Assembly: GCA_014706295.1 (NCBI GenBank)
Contig: JACSVZ010000039.1
Location: 682,001-746,000 of the forward strand
DNA: 64,000 nucleotides
Direction: 5' to 3'
Origin: Lycocorax pyrrhopterus obiensis
Lineage: Eukaryota > Chordata > Aves > Passeriformes > Paradisaeidae
How positions within the stretch are numbered: the stretch's first letter is position 1; each line of letters opens with the position of its first letter. This document shows, piece after piece, positions 52,560 to 64,000 of the stretch. A program made the translations under genes and the position numbers. The notes beneath the pieces are model-generated. The model worked only from the letters and a program-made list of their open reading frames with translations. It did not search any database and was not told where the DNA came from.

Positions 52560-54400
52560 TGTCCAAGTACAGATCCACAGACTTTTTCTTATTGAATTCC
52601 ATCCTGGTTTGCCTCACATCTCTTCTCTAAATTGTCATGAGTGTTTTGAGTTTTAATCTGCTACCTGCATTTCCTCCTAACTAGGTATCATTTGCAAATA
52701 TAAAAGGCACCCCCACTTTTCCATCAGCCAAGTCATTGAAGAAAATATCAACTAATTCTGGAACAAGCACAGATTATTCCAAATAAAACCCCACTCAATG
52801 TATTGCTGTAGTTTGATTTCTTTCCTTTGCAGCCTTTTCATCCAAACCATATGTTCCTAGCTTATGTACAAGAGTGTTCTAGGAGACCGTGTCCAGAGAC
52901 TAGCTAAAATCAAGATGTGGTATCAACTGTTTTTGTGGAGCCACGTGAAGCATAATCCTCTGACAGATTGAGATTATTTTGGCTCAACATGGGTTTTATT
53001 GACCAGTCATTTCTGTTTATATACTATTTTCTAAATGTTCATAACCAGTATGTTATTTTTTTCCTCTATTTCTACAGGAATTGAAATTAACTCAATGTCT
53101 TAAAATTTTAACCTCTCTCTTCGATTTCTTTTTAAAGATCGGCACCTTTTCTATTCTAGATTTTCAGAATATCATTTTGGACTAGCTGATCACAAAACAG
53201 TTCATTTGCTTGCATAATTTTGTGTTTTCTTTCCCCTTTTCCCTTCTTTTCTTGTCCTTTTTGTCATGATACCATCTGCTCACAACTGACCTTTTGAGTG
53301 AAACAAAGAAGGAGCTAAATCTATCCGCTTTCCAGGCATTGTTTGTAAATGTCCTTCACTCTGCAGAGAAGTGGGCTAAGTTTTTCTTTAGTTTTCTCTA
53401 CCTGTTGGTGCACCAACATGCTGAGAAGCATGCATCACCTATGCACCACATGGTTTCACTCTCTGCTTTTGACTTTCTCTCTTTGGTCTCACATGTTCAT
53501 CCATTCATCTTTCTTTAAATTCTTTTCCTTGGTGAGTGATCTACAGCTCCTTCCCTTCCTCCGCACTGTCATAACTTGCAATTTTGCATCGTTTTCTTTT
53601 GCATAGTTTTGCATAAACTTGCATTTAACATAGTTCCTTTAAAGATCTGCCTACTGCACTTAACTCTCTCTCAGAATTGTCTCCCACAGGATCTCACTTA
53701 CTAGTTCTCTGAATTCCTATAATCTGCTCTGCTGAAGCACATTGCAGCTCTTCCTGTTTATCATGAATTCTGCTGCTTCATGATTGCTCAAGAAGTGCCC
53801 GAGTTGCTTTTAACTGTTACTTTTTCGTTTAGGCTCTACCAAATTAGGAGGATCATATTTGGAAAATGTCATCTCTCTTTGCTATTTCCAACTTCTACAT
53901 AGAAAATTTCCACTAAAACTTTTCAAAAATTAGCCAACTGCCTGAGGGCAGCTGTATCCCTTCTCCAATGTACAGATTTTTGAAATCAAAGTATGCTGAT
54001 GGCACTGAGTGCTGGGGTTTGGATAATTCTTTTTACAAAAGGCTCATCATGTGATTTCCTTGATAGCTGTCCAACTATTGACTCCCATCAGAATATCAAC
54101 ACTTTTTGTCCTTTAAATTGTACTAGAAATTATGAGACAACTTTTGAGCCTCTTTGTTCTTAACCTTAGAGCAAGAGATGCCTGCATGTACATTAACATA
54201 TAAGGTAACACCTACATCCTTTTCTCTGTCTACATGCCCTGAACTAATTCTACTGTTTATATTAATGTTCCTGCTAGATGAATCATCCCATCGGGTCTTT
54301 ATTAGGTCTATTAAGTCATAACTTTGAAATGTATTTATACTGCTACTTCCTCTTGCTTTTTCTCCATGCAACTGCTGTTCAGACATTCCAGGGACAGAAA
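52560..54400 (-). pseudogene. Decayed CR1 LINE ORF2 fragment (reverse transcriptase region), antisense
   Basis: About 1.8 kb aligns, as reverse complement, with the ORF2 of ancient amniote CR1 elements. On the minus strand the reverse-transcriptase active-site motif reads F-A-N-D-T (52698-52684) where an active element has F-A-D-D-T. Just upstream on that strand is a degraded match (52733-52785) to the conserved block ending in N-D-L. Further blocks match the upstream part of ORF2, including the phrases near 53290-53340, 53690-53790 and 54190-54330. The frame is broken by many stops and small indels, so it is dead. It is much more diverged than the CR1 ends elsewhere in the window and so much older. 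Boundaries are approximate. Confidence 0.82.
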
Positions 54401-56473
54401 AATGAACCTGATTACAGAAAACAGACTGAGACTCCTAGAGAACAGCAGACATCTGGCTCTAAGAGACACACAGAAGAGAAAGAATGTCTGGTGGCACTCT
54501 CTTGCATTGAACACTTGTGGAAGAAACTACCACTCAGGCTCCTGGACAGTCTCCACCCATTCAGTCCATGATGCTGGTGGAAGCCAATCTGCTGCACCCA
54601 AAGCAGAACCTGCTACAACCAGCTCCACAGACCGATTCAATCCTTACGCCAACTTTTGATGCCTGTTGTTCAGATTTTCAGTGGTAACCCAAACCACTGT
54701 AATAAATTCTTCTCCATCTGAGAATGATAGAATATTTTCTGTCAAGAACAGTGAGAAACACCTTCTGAAGAGCAACATCAAAGAACTAACCCCAGATCCC
54801 TGAAAGTGTTGGATCATCCAGTAATCTGAAAAGATCTCTGATGTTAATTTATAATGAATCCTAGAATATCAGACAAATCTCAACGATTCAAAAAGTATTA
54901 ATCTTGTACAAAACAGATTAACAAAATGACAACAATACTTACAGGTTAGCAGTTTGCAAGTGGTATAGGAATAATGATGGAAAAGAAGCAGGATTAAGGA
55001 ATTGATAGAAAAACGAACTACAGCACTGACTGTTAGATGTCTCACATATGTACACTTATGAAAAGAGACATTAATAGCCTGAGCATTCTTGTAAATGAAA
55101 AGAGGGTTGTACTGGATTAATCCTAGTTTCATAACATGTTCACTGTGAGCAGAAGCTGACTGAACATTTGTTTTTATTTACTGGCATAATCTGGTGTGAT
55201 TTGGGAGTCATTATAGTGACATCAACAGAGTGAGGAGATTCAACAGGATAAAACCACACCAAGACTGAAATCAAATATAGACTGAGGAAATTAGACCTGC
55301 TGATTAACACTTGGAGAATTCCTGTGTCACATGATGATCCTTAGCATTGAGGGAAAGGGAGGTTATTGGTCTGACAAGCAAGTGAATCAGGGTGACTGAG
55401 AGATTTCATGTCCCTTCAAGAGTTTTTGGAGATGATTCCATCTGCAAAGCTCAGTCTATAACAGTTGAGAAAGGAATCACCTTCCATTCTGGAATATTAG
55501 AATGTCACCAATTCTTGTACCAAATGAAATGCATGTTATATATGTTTCCAAATAATGAGCTTACATGTTAAGAATAATACTATTTTGAATAATGTACGTG
55601 AGAAACTGTTACTAATAAATTTTCCTTAAAAGTGAATTGGATAATTGCTTTCATTCATAAAGAAATAAAGACGTGTATGAAGCAAAGCTTGCATTCTGCC
55701 TTCCGGTGACAGTTTTTCAAATTCTTTAGTGCTTTGGAAAGGAAATAAATGCTTTGCATTCTTTGACAGTATTGATCTTAAAATAATAAATTTTTAAAAG
55801 AATCTGTAATTCTGTAATGTTGATAACAATTCAATAGTTATACCTGGCAAAATGTAAAGATAGCATTTTAAAAATTAGTTATTTTTCATAGCTGGAAATT
55901 GCTACTGACAAATCATACAGTATCTTTCCAAACTATCTATTGGAAACAGCCCAAACCTAGCATACTGGATTGAATTATTTATTTTAGAGACAGAGTTGAA
56001 ATAAAATATTGCTAAAATAGTCTCACTTTATTCACTAGATACTACCAATTACATTAAAGGTATAGTAAGCAGAAAGAAATCAAATATTCTATAAACAAAC
56101 TCTATCTTTCCACACTCAAGACATTTGAAGTACCTGATTGATTATAAAAGGTTTCTGGCGAAGTCAAATTTCAGAGTGTGCTGTAGCTGCCCAGTCCCGT
56201 TTATAAGTTAAAATGCATCACCTTCCTTGCAGTCTCTGGACAGCTGGTGAGCAGGCTGAACATACCAAACAGGTATGTGCTGCTAAAATATCTCCCAGGA
56301 ATTTGCCCTCTGCTTGTGGAGGTGGCCTCACTCTTTGGATGACTCTGAATGCAGTGTTGCTGGAACGTTCTGTAGAAAAGATATCAAAAATGCACCAGCT
56401 TCCATCTTAGGCAAAACAGAACATAGTGTTTTATCCTAGCAGACCTGACCACTGCCTTTGTGATTTTTTGTGA

Positions 56474-56500
56474 GATATATATATATATATATGTATGTAT
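56474..56500. repeat. (AT)n followed by (GTAT)n microsatellite
   Basis: About nine AT units followed by two GTAT units. Confidence 0.88.
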
Positions 56501-57133
56501 GGTAAGTATTTTTTAATTTAGATGTCTTGAGTAACCTGTTCACTCTCACACAGTTCACACAGGCAGAAGGATACAAATCAACACTAAAAACATGACCACT
56601 TCAGGAAACCACACTTGTCAGGTTTTTATATGTAAATAAAATCAACATTTTGCTGGCAGCTCTATGACAAAAATAAAAGTATGTAGGGTTTTGCAGAACC
56701 CAACAGATGCTATGCCAATTTGGGTAGTGTTGTCCTTCTCAATAGCTGAAGTGCAGCAATACAAAGAAGCTCGTTCACTAAACAACTCATAGCACATGCT
56801 CATGAGGAGTTTAATATACTGGGATATTTATTTCTACCCATCAATCACATTTGGAATTGATCCAAATAACAGAACAGGCTCTTTTTTGAAAGCAATATGA
56901 AATTCATTGATGATCATCATTTTTAGTAGATGCATATTAGAGCCGCTAAGGTACTCAGCACTAGAAGACATCTGAACTTTTCTTATTAGGCAGTAATTCA
57001 GTGAAAGCAATAGAATTTATCTCTAGGGCACTGCAAACACTCTGAATGACCATCTTTCAGACACAACTTTTCTTTGGGTAGCCAAACACAGCAGTCTGGA
57101 TTTTATTCTGGCATAAGGCACAAGCACCCACTT

Positions 57134-57173
57134 CACCATCATGACAAGTTCAACACCATCATGACAAGTTCAA
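57134..57173. repeat. Perfect 20-bp tandem duplication
   Basis: The unit CACCATCATGACAAGTTCAA occurs twice head to tail without a mismatch. The identity of the copies points to a recent replication-slippage event. Confidence 0.95.
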
Positions 57174-60100
57174 CATTTGGTCTGTTACAGAAGTTTGTGC
57201 CTCTTTCAGATTTAATTTTGACCAGCAAATATTTAAACATATAAAATCATAGGTAAACAAACAAAATCTTTAAGTGTTCTGATCTCTGTCTCTCTCTTTT
57301 TGTTTTTTTTACTAAAAGGCATTAGAGATTTATTTCTTATTCTGTGACAACAGAGGGTTTTTGCCTTTCCCAAAATATCTGCCTGTGAACTCTGCCCTTG
57401 TAACAACATTGTCATGCAATTCAGTAGGATCTGTAGAACTGTAAATAAAAACTAGTGTTGGAGATGGTAAAAATATGTTGTTTAACATTTCTTAGATTTG
57501 CTCTCAAGTATTCCATGCAGAATATTCACTATCTATTTCAAAGTCCAATCAAATTCTTTAGAAATATATGAGCAAACCATCACCTCTAACCACTCCCACT
57601 AAACCACATGAGTGTTTGTTGGAGAATAGATTTCAAGATTCCATTTATAGACAAGCCTTTCCACAGACTATATAATAATTTACAATAATATGAAGTAATA
57701 TTATAATAAGAATGTAAAATAAAAATTGAAAGACAACCTTTGAAGTAAAAGACACATTTGAAACTGGCCACAGCCTTGGACAAACCTTTTTTTACCCTTA
57801 AGCTGTCATGATCATTTGATGTCTGTAAAGTACAGTAGGATTTGAAAAATGATCCAATATATCACTATCCTGTTGATAGATTGCTTGTGGGTTGGTGATT
57901 CACATATATTTGTTTATCACCATGCTTTTAGAAGGTATTTGCCAATTATATACCATATATCTCAGCAGATATACAGTAGGAGCCAAGAAAGAAAATGCAG
58001 CAGTCATCTCTCACTTTAAATGTCATTAGCACTTCACAAAACCAATCTTTCCCATTAAAAAGGAAAATATGTCCAAAAACTTGGAGCTTACTCACTTTTC
58101 TAATGTTTCTTGAACACCATCTAAGGTTTGAACCCTGTTTTTTCTTTCAAACCTTAAACCTATGCCGAATCCTATGAACCTCAGTGAGGAAATGGCTTAT
58201 CCAACCCAAACCTAAATATATCTACTGCCTCAGATGCCTTCTCTGCTGTCTGTAATTCTACTGTTTCTAGACATCTGCTGCACTGTATTCTTTGGCTAAG
58301 TCTGTACCAATACACAATCAGAGCCAGTGGATCTGTCTACATGTTGGCATGTAGTTGTTAATTTGCTACACTGCTCTATGGTTTTACCCCAGGCCAAGTG
58401 GCATTTCTCCTATGTGGTATCTTAGATTTACAACGAGCAGGTGACCACATCCTGAAGGTGTTATGGATATTGCCTCTTTGTTTTGGGATGTAAGAGAATT
58501 CAGTCCTGTGGACATGCTGTGCCAGGTGGCCCAGGGACAGAGACAAGCCCTTGGCCTGCTTTATTTACTACTGGAGATATTACCATATTTTCAGGCAGTT
58601 CTCACACTTCTACAAAGCTATCAAAGTTCATCTCTACCAGGATTAGTGGAAGGGTATGTAAACTGTGTTCCATTCTTGGTACAGCACATCCCTCACTCTA
58701 TTACATCTCTTTTAAGAGCTTTTAGCTCGGCAATGTCTGCTGCAGTACAGCTCCAAACCAGCTTCTCTCTGGGAAGACTGGTTAAGAAGGACTTGCAAAT
58801 TAATAACAGAACACTTAAAAAGTTTCAAGTCATTTATTTTCACTCCTAGCTTGTGTTTTTCTAGGCTTTTGCTATATGCCCACAAGCCTAACACAGTTTC
58901 TAAATGGACTACCCTTTAGAACCTGGCCACCTAGCTTAATGTGCTTCCTGTCTGAAGTGCTGTATGCCTTAAGATGCATACATTTAAACCATTCTCCACA
59001 GTTCAAAACCAAAACGTGTGGTATGAATTAAAACCCAGTGCACCATACAAGTTAATGCCTCTAAATACTCTAAACCTCTAGGTCCTTAGGTAGGGTGCCG
59101 GTTCATGCTGCTTCTTTGTTCTTGAAAGTGTACCAGATGTTCAGAAACTATTTGATAAGCTATTCTAGTCCTGAGAAGCCCTTGCACAGTAACAACAGAC
59201 CTATTTCACTACTGTTTTGTTATGAAAAGTCATTTTAAAATGAGCAGAAAAAAAAAAAAAGCCTTATGTACTACTGGAGTACTCATAAAACCTCCAGCCT
59301 TAGTTTAAGCAGGGAAAACTAACAAACTCCAACCTACTCAGGGTGATAAAATGTGCCAAAACTACTGAGCCCAGAAGAGGATGTAATTTACATAAAACAG
59401 AGGCGTAGAAATAATTTTCCAAGTTATAACCCGGATTGTCAAACTCCTATAATGTACAGACCAGGGAGTCATGATTTCAGAAAGTGATTTTAAGACACTG
59501 TAGTTACACTTCGTTTCTAACATAATTCTATTTCTTTGTTCATTTCCTGCGTGACATTTACCACACATGAAGTCATCGTGGGATGTATAGTTATAATTAT
59601 GTATCTACTGGTGAATTACATGCAGTTAGTCTCACAGAACTGTTTACCCAAAAGAAGTGACTGTTTTATAAAGGATGATTTTAAGTACTGTTCACAGAAT
59701 TGTTATTTTTAAGGGACAGTGAATCTGATAACTGTTCCCTGGCTTCTTGAATAAGTATTTTAAAGAAATCTTGTATCTTGCTCATGCCAAGCCTGGTACT
59801 GAAAATTCCTGTCATCTTCAGTTTCTGCATGAAATACTAGCCTGTACTTTGTAAATAATTCTCAGGAAGAAGAAAAAATAGATAAAATTGAATGCCAAAG
59901 ACATTCATTATATGATTAACAGTAAATGTACTTCTGTGTGAAATGCATTGAGGCCAATTATCCACACACGAGATACAATCCAATTTCTACTCACAGTAGC
60001 TATATCTGGAATCCTCAAGGCATCTTTCAGTTGCTACTTTTTCATTCTATTTAGTAGAAGAGTATATAATTTACCTGTGTCATAAATATTTTGTATACAG

Positions 60101-60673
60101 ATGTATCCTATTTTCTGGCAATAATTTAATCTTTCATTAGCATTTTTTTTCTCACCCTTTACAGCACCCTTTTTGCTTCATTTGCTGCCAACTTAACTAG
60201 CCTCTATCACACCCTTTTCCCCATAAATAAGGATTTTTCTGCAGACTGTCTACTGTTCTACTTCTCTCTCAGCCCCCAGATAATTTTTGTACTTTTGAAC
60301 AGTTCAGTTACACCTCAAGCTGTAGCTTAACAACTAATTCTTTAAGCAGGTCTTGTTTAAGCCGCTGTTGTTCCTTCCTTCACTTGTTCCTACTCCAGCT
60401 CTGTGTAGCCACACAATGAAACAGTTCAGCAAATGCACTCGCATTTTCCCATGTTCTTTCCAACCCTGCTCAGACCCCAGCTTGACTCCCTGTGCAGCTG
60501 CCCAACAGCCAGGCCAGCATAAACTGACAGCACGAGAACAAGAGCTAATGACCAAGGAGCAAGTCTTTGTAAAAGCTGGCTCTTCTACCAAAAGAAATAC
60601 CTATTGAGAAGCACTCTTCTATTAGTACTACACTCTTTACTATTTTACTCACATTTCATATATTGCCATATTA

Positions 60674-61043
60674 CAGAAGCACAGAATATGCTGAGTTGTA
60701 CAGGACCCACACAGATCACTGAGCTCAGCTCCTGGACCTGCACAGGACCATCCCCAAGAGTCACACCATGTGACTGAGAGCATTGTCCAAACACTTCTTG
60801 CACTCTGTCAGGCTGGTGCTGTGACCACTGCCCTGGGGAGCCTGTTCCAGTGCCCAAACACCCTCTGGGTGAAGAACCATTTCCTGATATCCAACCTAAA
60901 CCTCCCCATACACAACTTCTGGCCATTCCCTCGAGTCCCATTACTGGTCACCACAGACAAGAGATCAGTGTCTGCTCCTCCTCTTCCCCTCATGAGGAAG
61001 TTGTAACTGCAATGAGGTCTCCCCTCAGTCTCCTCTTCTCCAG
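60674..61043 (-). mobile_element. CR1 LINE 3' end, minus orientation
   Basis: About 370 bases are the reverse complement of the CR1 ORF2 end plus 3' UTR. On the plus strand the block opens with AGAAGCACAGAATATG, the inverted terminal CR1 motif. It continues through CTGGGGAGCCTGTTCCAGTG, TCTGGGTGAAGAACCATTTC and GGCCATTCCCTCGAGTCC, and ends with CAGTCTCCTCTTCTCCAG. This is the best preserved CR1 copy in the window and resembles the subfamilies common in neognath birds. It is 5'-truncated. The minus-strand open frame across it (60808-61065) is a remnant of the ORF2 C-terminus, not a host gene. Confidence 0.95.
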
Positions 61044-64000
61044 AAATCAATGACTGGAAAAACATCTTATGCTATCAAGACACGATGGTGGCACACTCCT
61101 TGAGGTGATGCCTGAGTTTCTACCTAGCATGAGACTGGGCTGAAGTCATGGAAAATAGACATGACCTGGAATGAGGACAGGAATATCTTCAATCTTTGAC
61201 AGCAATCTAATTTGCCAAATTAATATGATCTTGTTTCACAATGAGACTGTCGCTTGTGGGCGTGCACACTGGCAGCCCTCTCTGGATTCCATGATTGTGT
61301 CACTCAGGCTGATAATCCTCTTTTGCTGGAGAAGTGAAGAGTTGTCACTCATCAACAGAGAGACAACACAGAGGGAGGCTGAAGGAGAGATGCATGCATG
61401 CATGCACACAGCTTCCTTTAGGCAGATTTAAGCAGCCATTGATCTCAACAGATCCCTCTGAGGTCTGCAGCAGCAAGACTATGCATACACTTTTGAGCTG
61501 TGTGCCAAAATCATGGGAGTGAGGGAAGAGAAGCCTAGGGTGTATGTTGGAGATGCTGTGATATGACACTGGCCCACCCTGGAGGCCTTGCCAGACACCT
61601 CTGAGAGCGAAACTGGTGATAGATATTTAAGGCACTAGCATGTTGCTTCTGTTTGTCAGGAAGCTTGTACGGTTTAAGGGTATAAAAAGCCAAAAGCCAA
61701 GACAGTATGCATTAAGGGCTTAGGTCTGGAGCCTAATTTTCTTCTCTCTGACCTCTGTAAATAAATCTGGTAAGCTAAGCAACTGCCTATTGTTGGCAGC
61801 ACCTAAAGACGGATTTGCAAGCAACTACATTGCGTAATCCCTTTCATAAACTGATCAAACTGCACTCTAAAATGCATTAATTTTTTTCCCAGCTTCTCAA
61901 AATGAAAGGATTTTTTTGTATTTCAATACTCTGTTAATTAGTAATGTCAACTGAACTTCCCACTTAAATCTATTCACGGCTCATTTAAACATATATATGT
62001 AGACAGCTTGTGCCAAAACTGTCCTTAAGTAGCTCTTTTCCTTCCCTGGTGTTTATCTGTCCTCCACAGTGCATTGATGGACAAAAAGCATATCTGTTCA
62101 GTCTTTCTTTTCCTTGGTTGAATAATTCAAGGTCTTCTAATATTTTTTTCTTAGATTCCCTATTTACACAAGCATCGTAATATCCTGCCTCTATACCTAC
62201 CTTGGTCTGAATTCGCCTTTGCTAAACACTGGCAACTAGAGTTGCACAGATCTTGAAGGGCCAGACAGTCAGGGTCTTGACAAGTCAGGCATTATCTGCC
62301 AGTCTGGCTATAACCCAGCAACTTAAACACAATCACAAAGACAGTCTCTGTGGGAGAGCAGCAACCAACAAAGTTTGAAATGTCTCCCTGACTTCTCCCC
62401 TCTCTGTTTCCAAAGTAAATATCCTTCTGAATAGTCTCAAAGAATTCTAGAAGTCTGGCATCCATTTTTTTTCACAAGAGCTTCACAAGGGTTTCACAAG
62501 GGACCTGTCTTCGTTACACATGTTCTTGATCCTTCCCCTGACAATATAAATTATGCTTCTCTATTAGAGTGCTTGTTCCAGATCAGTTTTTGAAGACCCA
62601 AGCAATACAATGTAGGCAAAACTGTGAGTCCCTTGCTCTTGGTTGGATTTTAATGAATTTTAAATTTAGCAACAGTTTGGATAAGAAAAAAAGTTGAAAG
62701 GAAATTAAAGCCTGTAGAATTCTTATCACTTTTTCTTGTCTGTTATTCCTTACTCTTATCTGAACTCAGCCCCTTTATGCAACAACAGAAGTCTGGGATT
62801 TGATTTTGCTGTAGGTGCTTTGACTGCTTGACAGAGATCTAAGCAGAAGAGAAACATTTTCAGGTCCAGTATTTGGACAGCCATGCTGAGACTCAGCAGT
62901 CTGAGCTTTCCGCTCCAGTCTTCCTGAAACTACGGAAGGAGAAAATCTGTCTCTTTGCAAGAAAAGAAACTAATATTTACACAGAGTAATGAGGTGATCA
63001 CAGCTATAACTACCTAACGTCCAGTACAAGGATCAGTTTATTGGTAGGAAGGCACAGGCTGAACTAGTGTTACAAGAGCAGAGTTTCAAGCCCAGGAATA
63101 TCAAACTATAACCGTAACTTTTTTACTAAACAAGTGATACACTCGTATTGAAGGCATGACTAAGAGAACTGCAAATTTGGTCCTTTATGTTTCAAAATAA
63201 AGCTGTCATTGTAAATGTAAACCATGAAATGTCTTAATTTCTTTCATCTGAATTCCAAAGATGCTAATTAACATGATAAAGCAATTTAGTTAGGTCTACT
63301 ATATAAGTGCTTATTTTTCTTTCTCTTTTTATTTAAATCAGTCTTGGTTGATAACTTCTTTTTTTATCAAAGTACGCCTCATGATATTTCAAAATGTTAA
63401 AAAGGAAATGAAAATGACTTTAAGAAAAAACAGAAGCAAAACTTGTCCATCAAACACTCAACAACTAAATCTGCCCAGAAACAACAATTTGAAAGGAAAA
63501 TCTATAAAGTAAGACGTGTGGACACAGTTTCAGGTTTTGGTCGAAAGTCAATCTATAAACTCAGTGGAGCAATTTTAGAGGAAAATCAAATTCAGCTGGA
63601 ATAAATACTGTCAGTACCCTTTAAATTACAAATAGCTCCAGTCACTGATTTTGAGTTTAGATCTCTTTTACTTTTTTTTATTTCGAAACTTTTATTCAGA
63701 TGTAACTAATTTTCCATGAATGATTTCTCTGCATTCTTATGTATAGTCCATTGTGAAACATGTCTCGATAAATGACGAAAAAACTATTTTAATTGCAACA
63801 GCAGTCAACATCCATGTTCTATCTGCACCACTGGAGTGCAGCTAAAAACCAGCCTGAGACTGTTTCAGTTTACAGCTTGAATACGAAATTAATCTGAAGC
63901 TCACAAGAGTTACAGGTCATTCCCAAACCTGCAGTGCCTTTAAGATGCAGCAGGAAAATTCTGTAGTCCCTTTCAATACAGAAGAACATTGAAAGGTCTA
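61044..64000. other. Gene-free desert sequence to the right edge
   Basis: AT-rich unique sequence. It contains a TGCA repeat (61391-61406) and small TTCACAAG direct repeats near 62470-62500. No gene, RNA gene or recognised mobile element is seen. Confidence 0.6.
61391..61406. repeat. (TGCA)n short microsatellite
   Basis: Four TGCA units in tandem. The sequence is self-complementary at every register. Confidence 0.85.

Larger units (their letters stand above)
54401..60673. other. Gene-free desert sequence, part 4
   Basis: Mostly AT-rich. Immediately after the old CR1 relic, 54400-54660 has overlapping open frames of up to 111 codons that may be more of the same decayed element. It also holds the AT/GTAT repeat at 56474-56500, a perfect 20-bp tandem duplication at 57134-57173 and a 14-base A run near 59250. 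The 128-codon open frame at 58463-58849 has no recognisable domain. Confidence 0.5.

Noticed and set aside
58463..58849. 128-codon plus-strand open frame beginning with ATG
   Set aside because: No domain I recognise and no supporting promoter, splice or poly(A) context. Likely chance.
60808..61065. 85-codon minus-strand frame
   Set aside because: It lies inside the CR1 copy at 60674-61043 and is a truncated remnant of that element's ORF2 end.

Overview
The window is vertebrate nuclear DNA and almost certainly from a bird. It carries one confident protein-coding gene, an intronless serotonin receptor 1B (HTR1B, 377 codons, + strand), at its extreme left edge. Three insertions match the 3' part of avian CR1 LINEs, and a much older, decayed CR1 ORF2 fragment is also present. 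I cannot name the species.

Layout. Positions 1-2720 form a GC- and CpG-rich island. It holds a TATA box (44-51), a long GC-rich 5' leader with several upstream reading frames, the HTR1B coding exon (721-1854) and the start of its 3' UTR. The UTR probably ends at one of the AATAAA signals at 3690 or 3922. From about 3.9 kb to the right edge the sequence is AT-rich and shows no confidently recognisable gene, so it reads as the gene desert 3' of HTR1B. It is broken up by dated insertions and simple repeats. There is a solo endogenous-retrovirus LTR at 10120-10684 (minus orientation, perfect 6-bp target duplication). An AC/TG-rich block at 8531-9660 is possibly an older LTR. CR1 3' ends lie at 41654-42008 (+), 46096-46350 (+) and 60674-61043 (-). 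A roughly 1.8-kb antisense relic of CR1 ORF2 lies at 52560-54400. A 182-nt uninterrupted purine tract made of GGAA and GAAA repeats lies at 49019-49200.

The most open question about hidden coding potential is a minus-strand open frame at 39258-39599. It has a good-looking splice acceptor in front of it and an AATAAA behind it, and I do not recognise its product. Two perfect or near-perfect AT palindromes and a 14-bp perfect hairpin are the other structures the ordinary features do not explain.

I found no operon-like system, CRISPR array, tRNA or rRNA gene, or evidence of a new multi-gene system. Long open frames elsewhere in the desert look like chance or repeat-driven frames and are listed as rejected.
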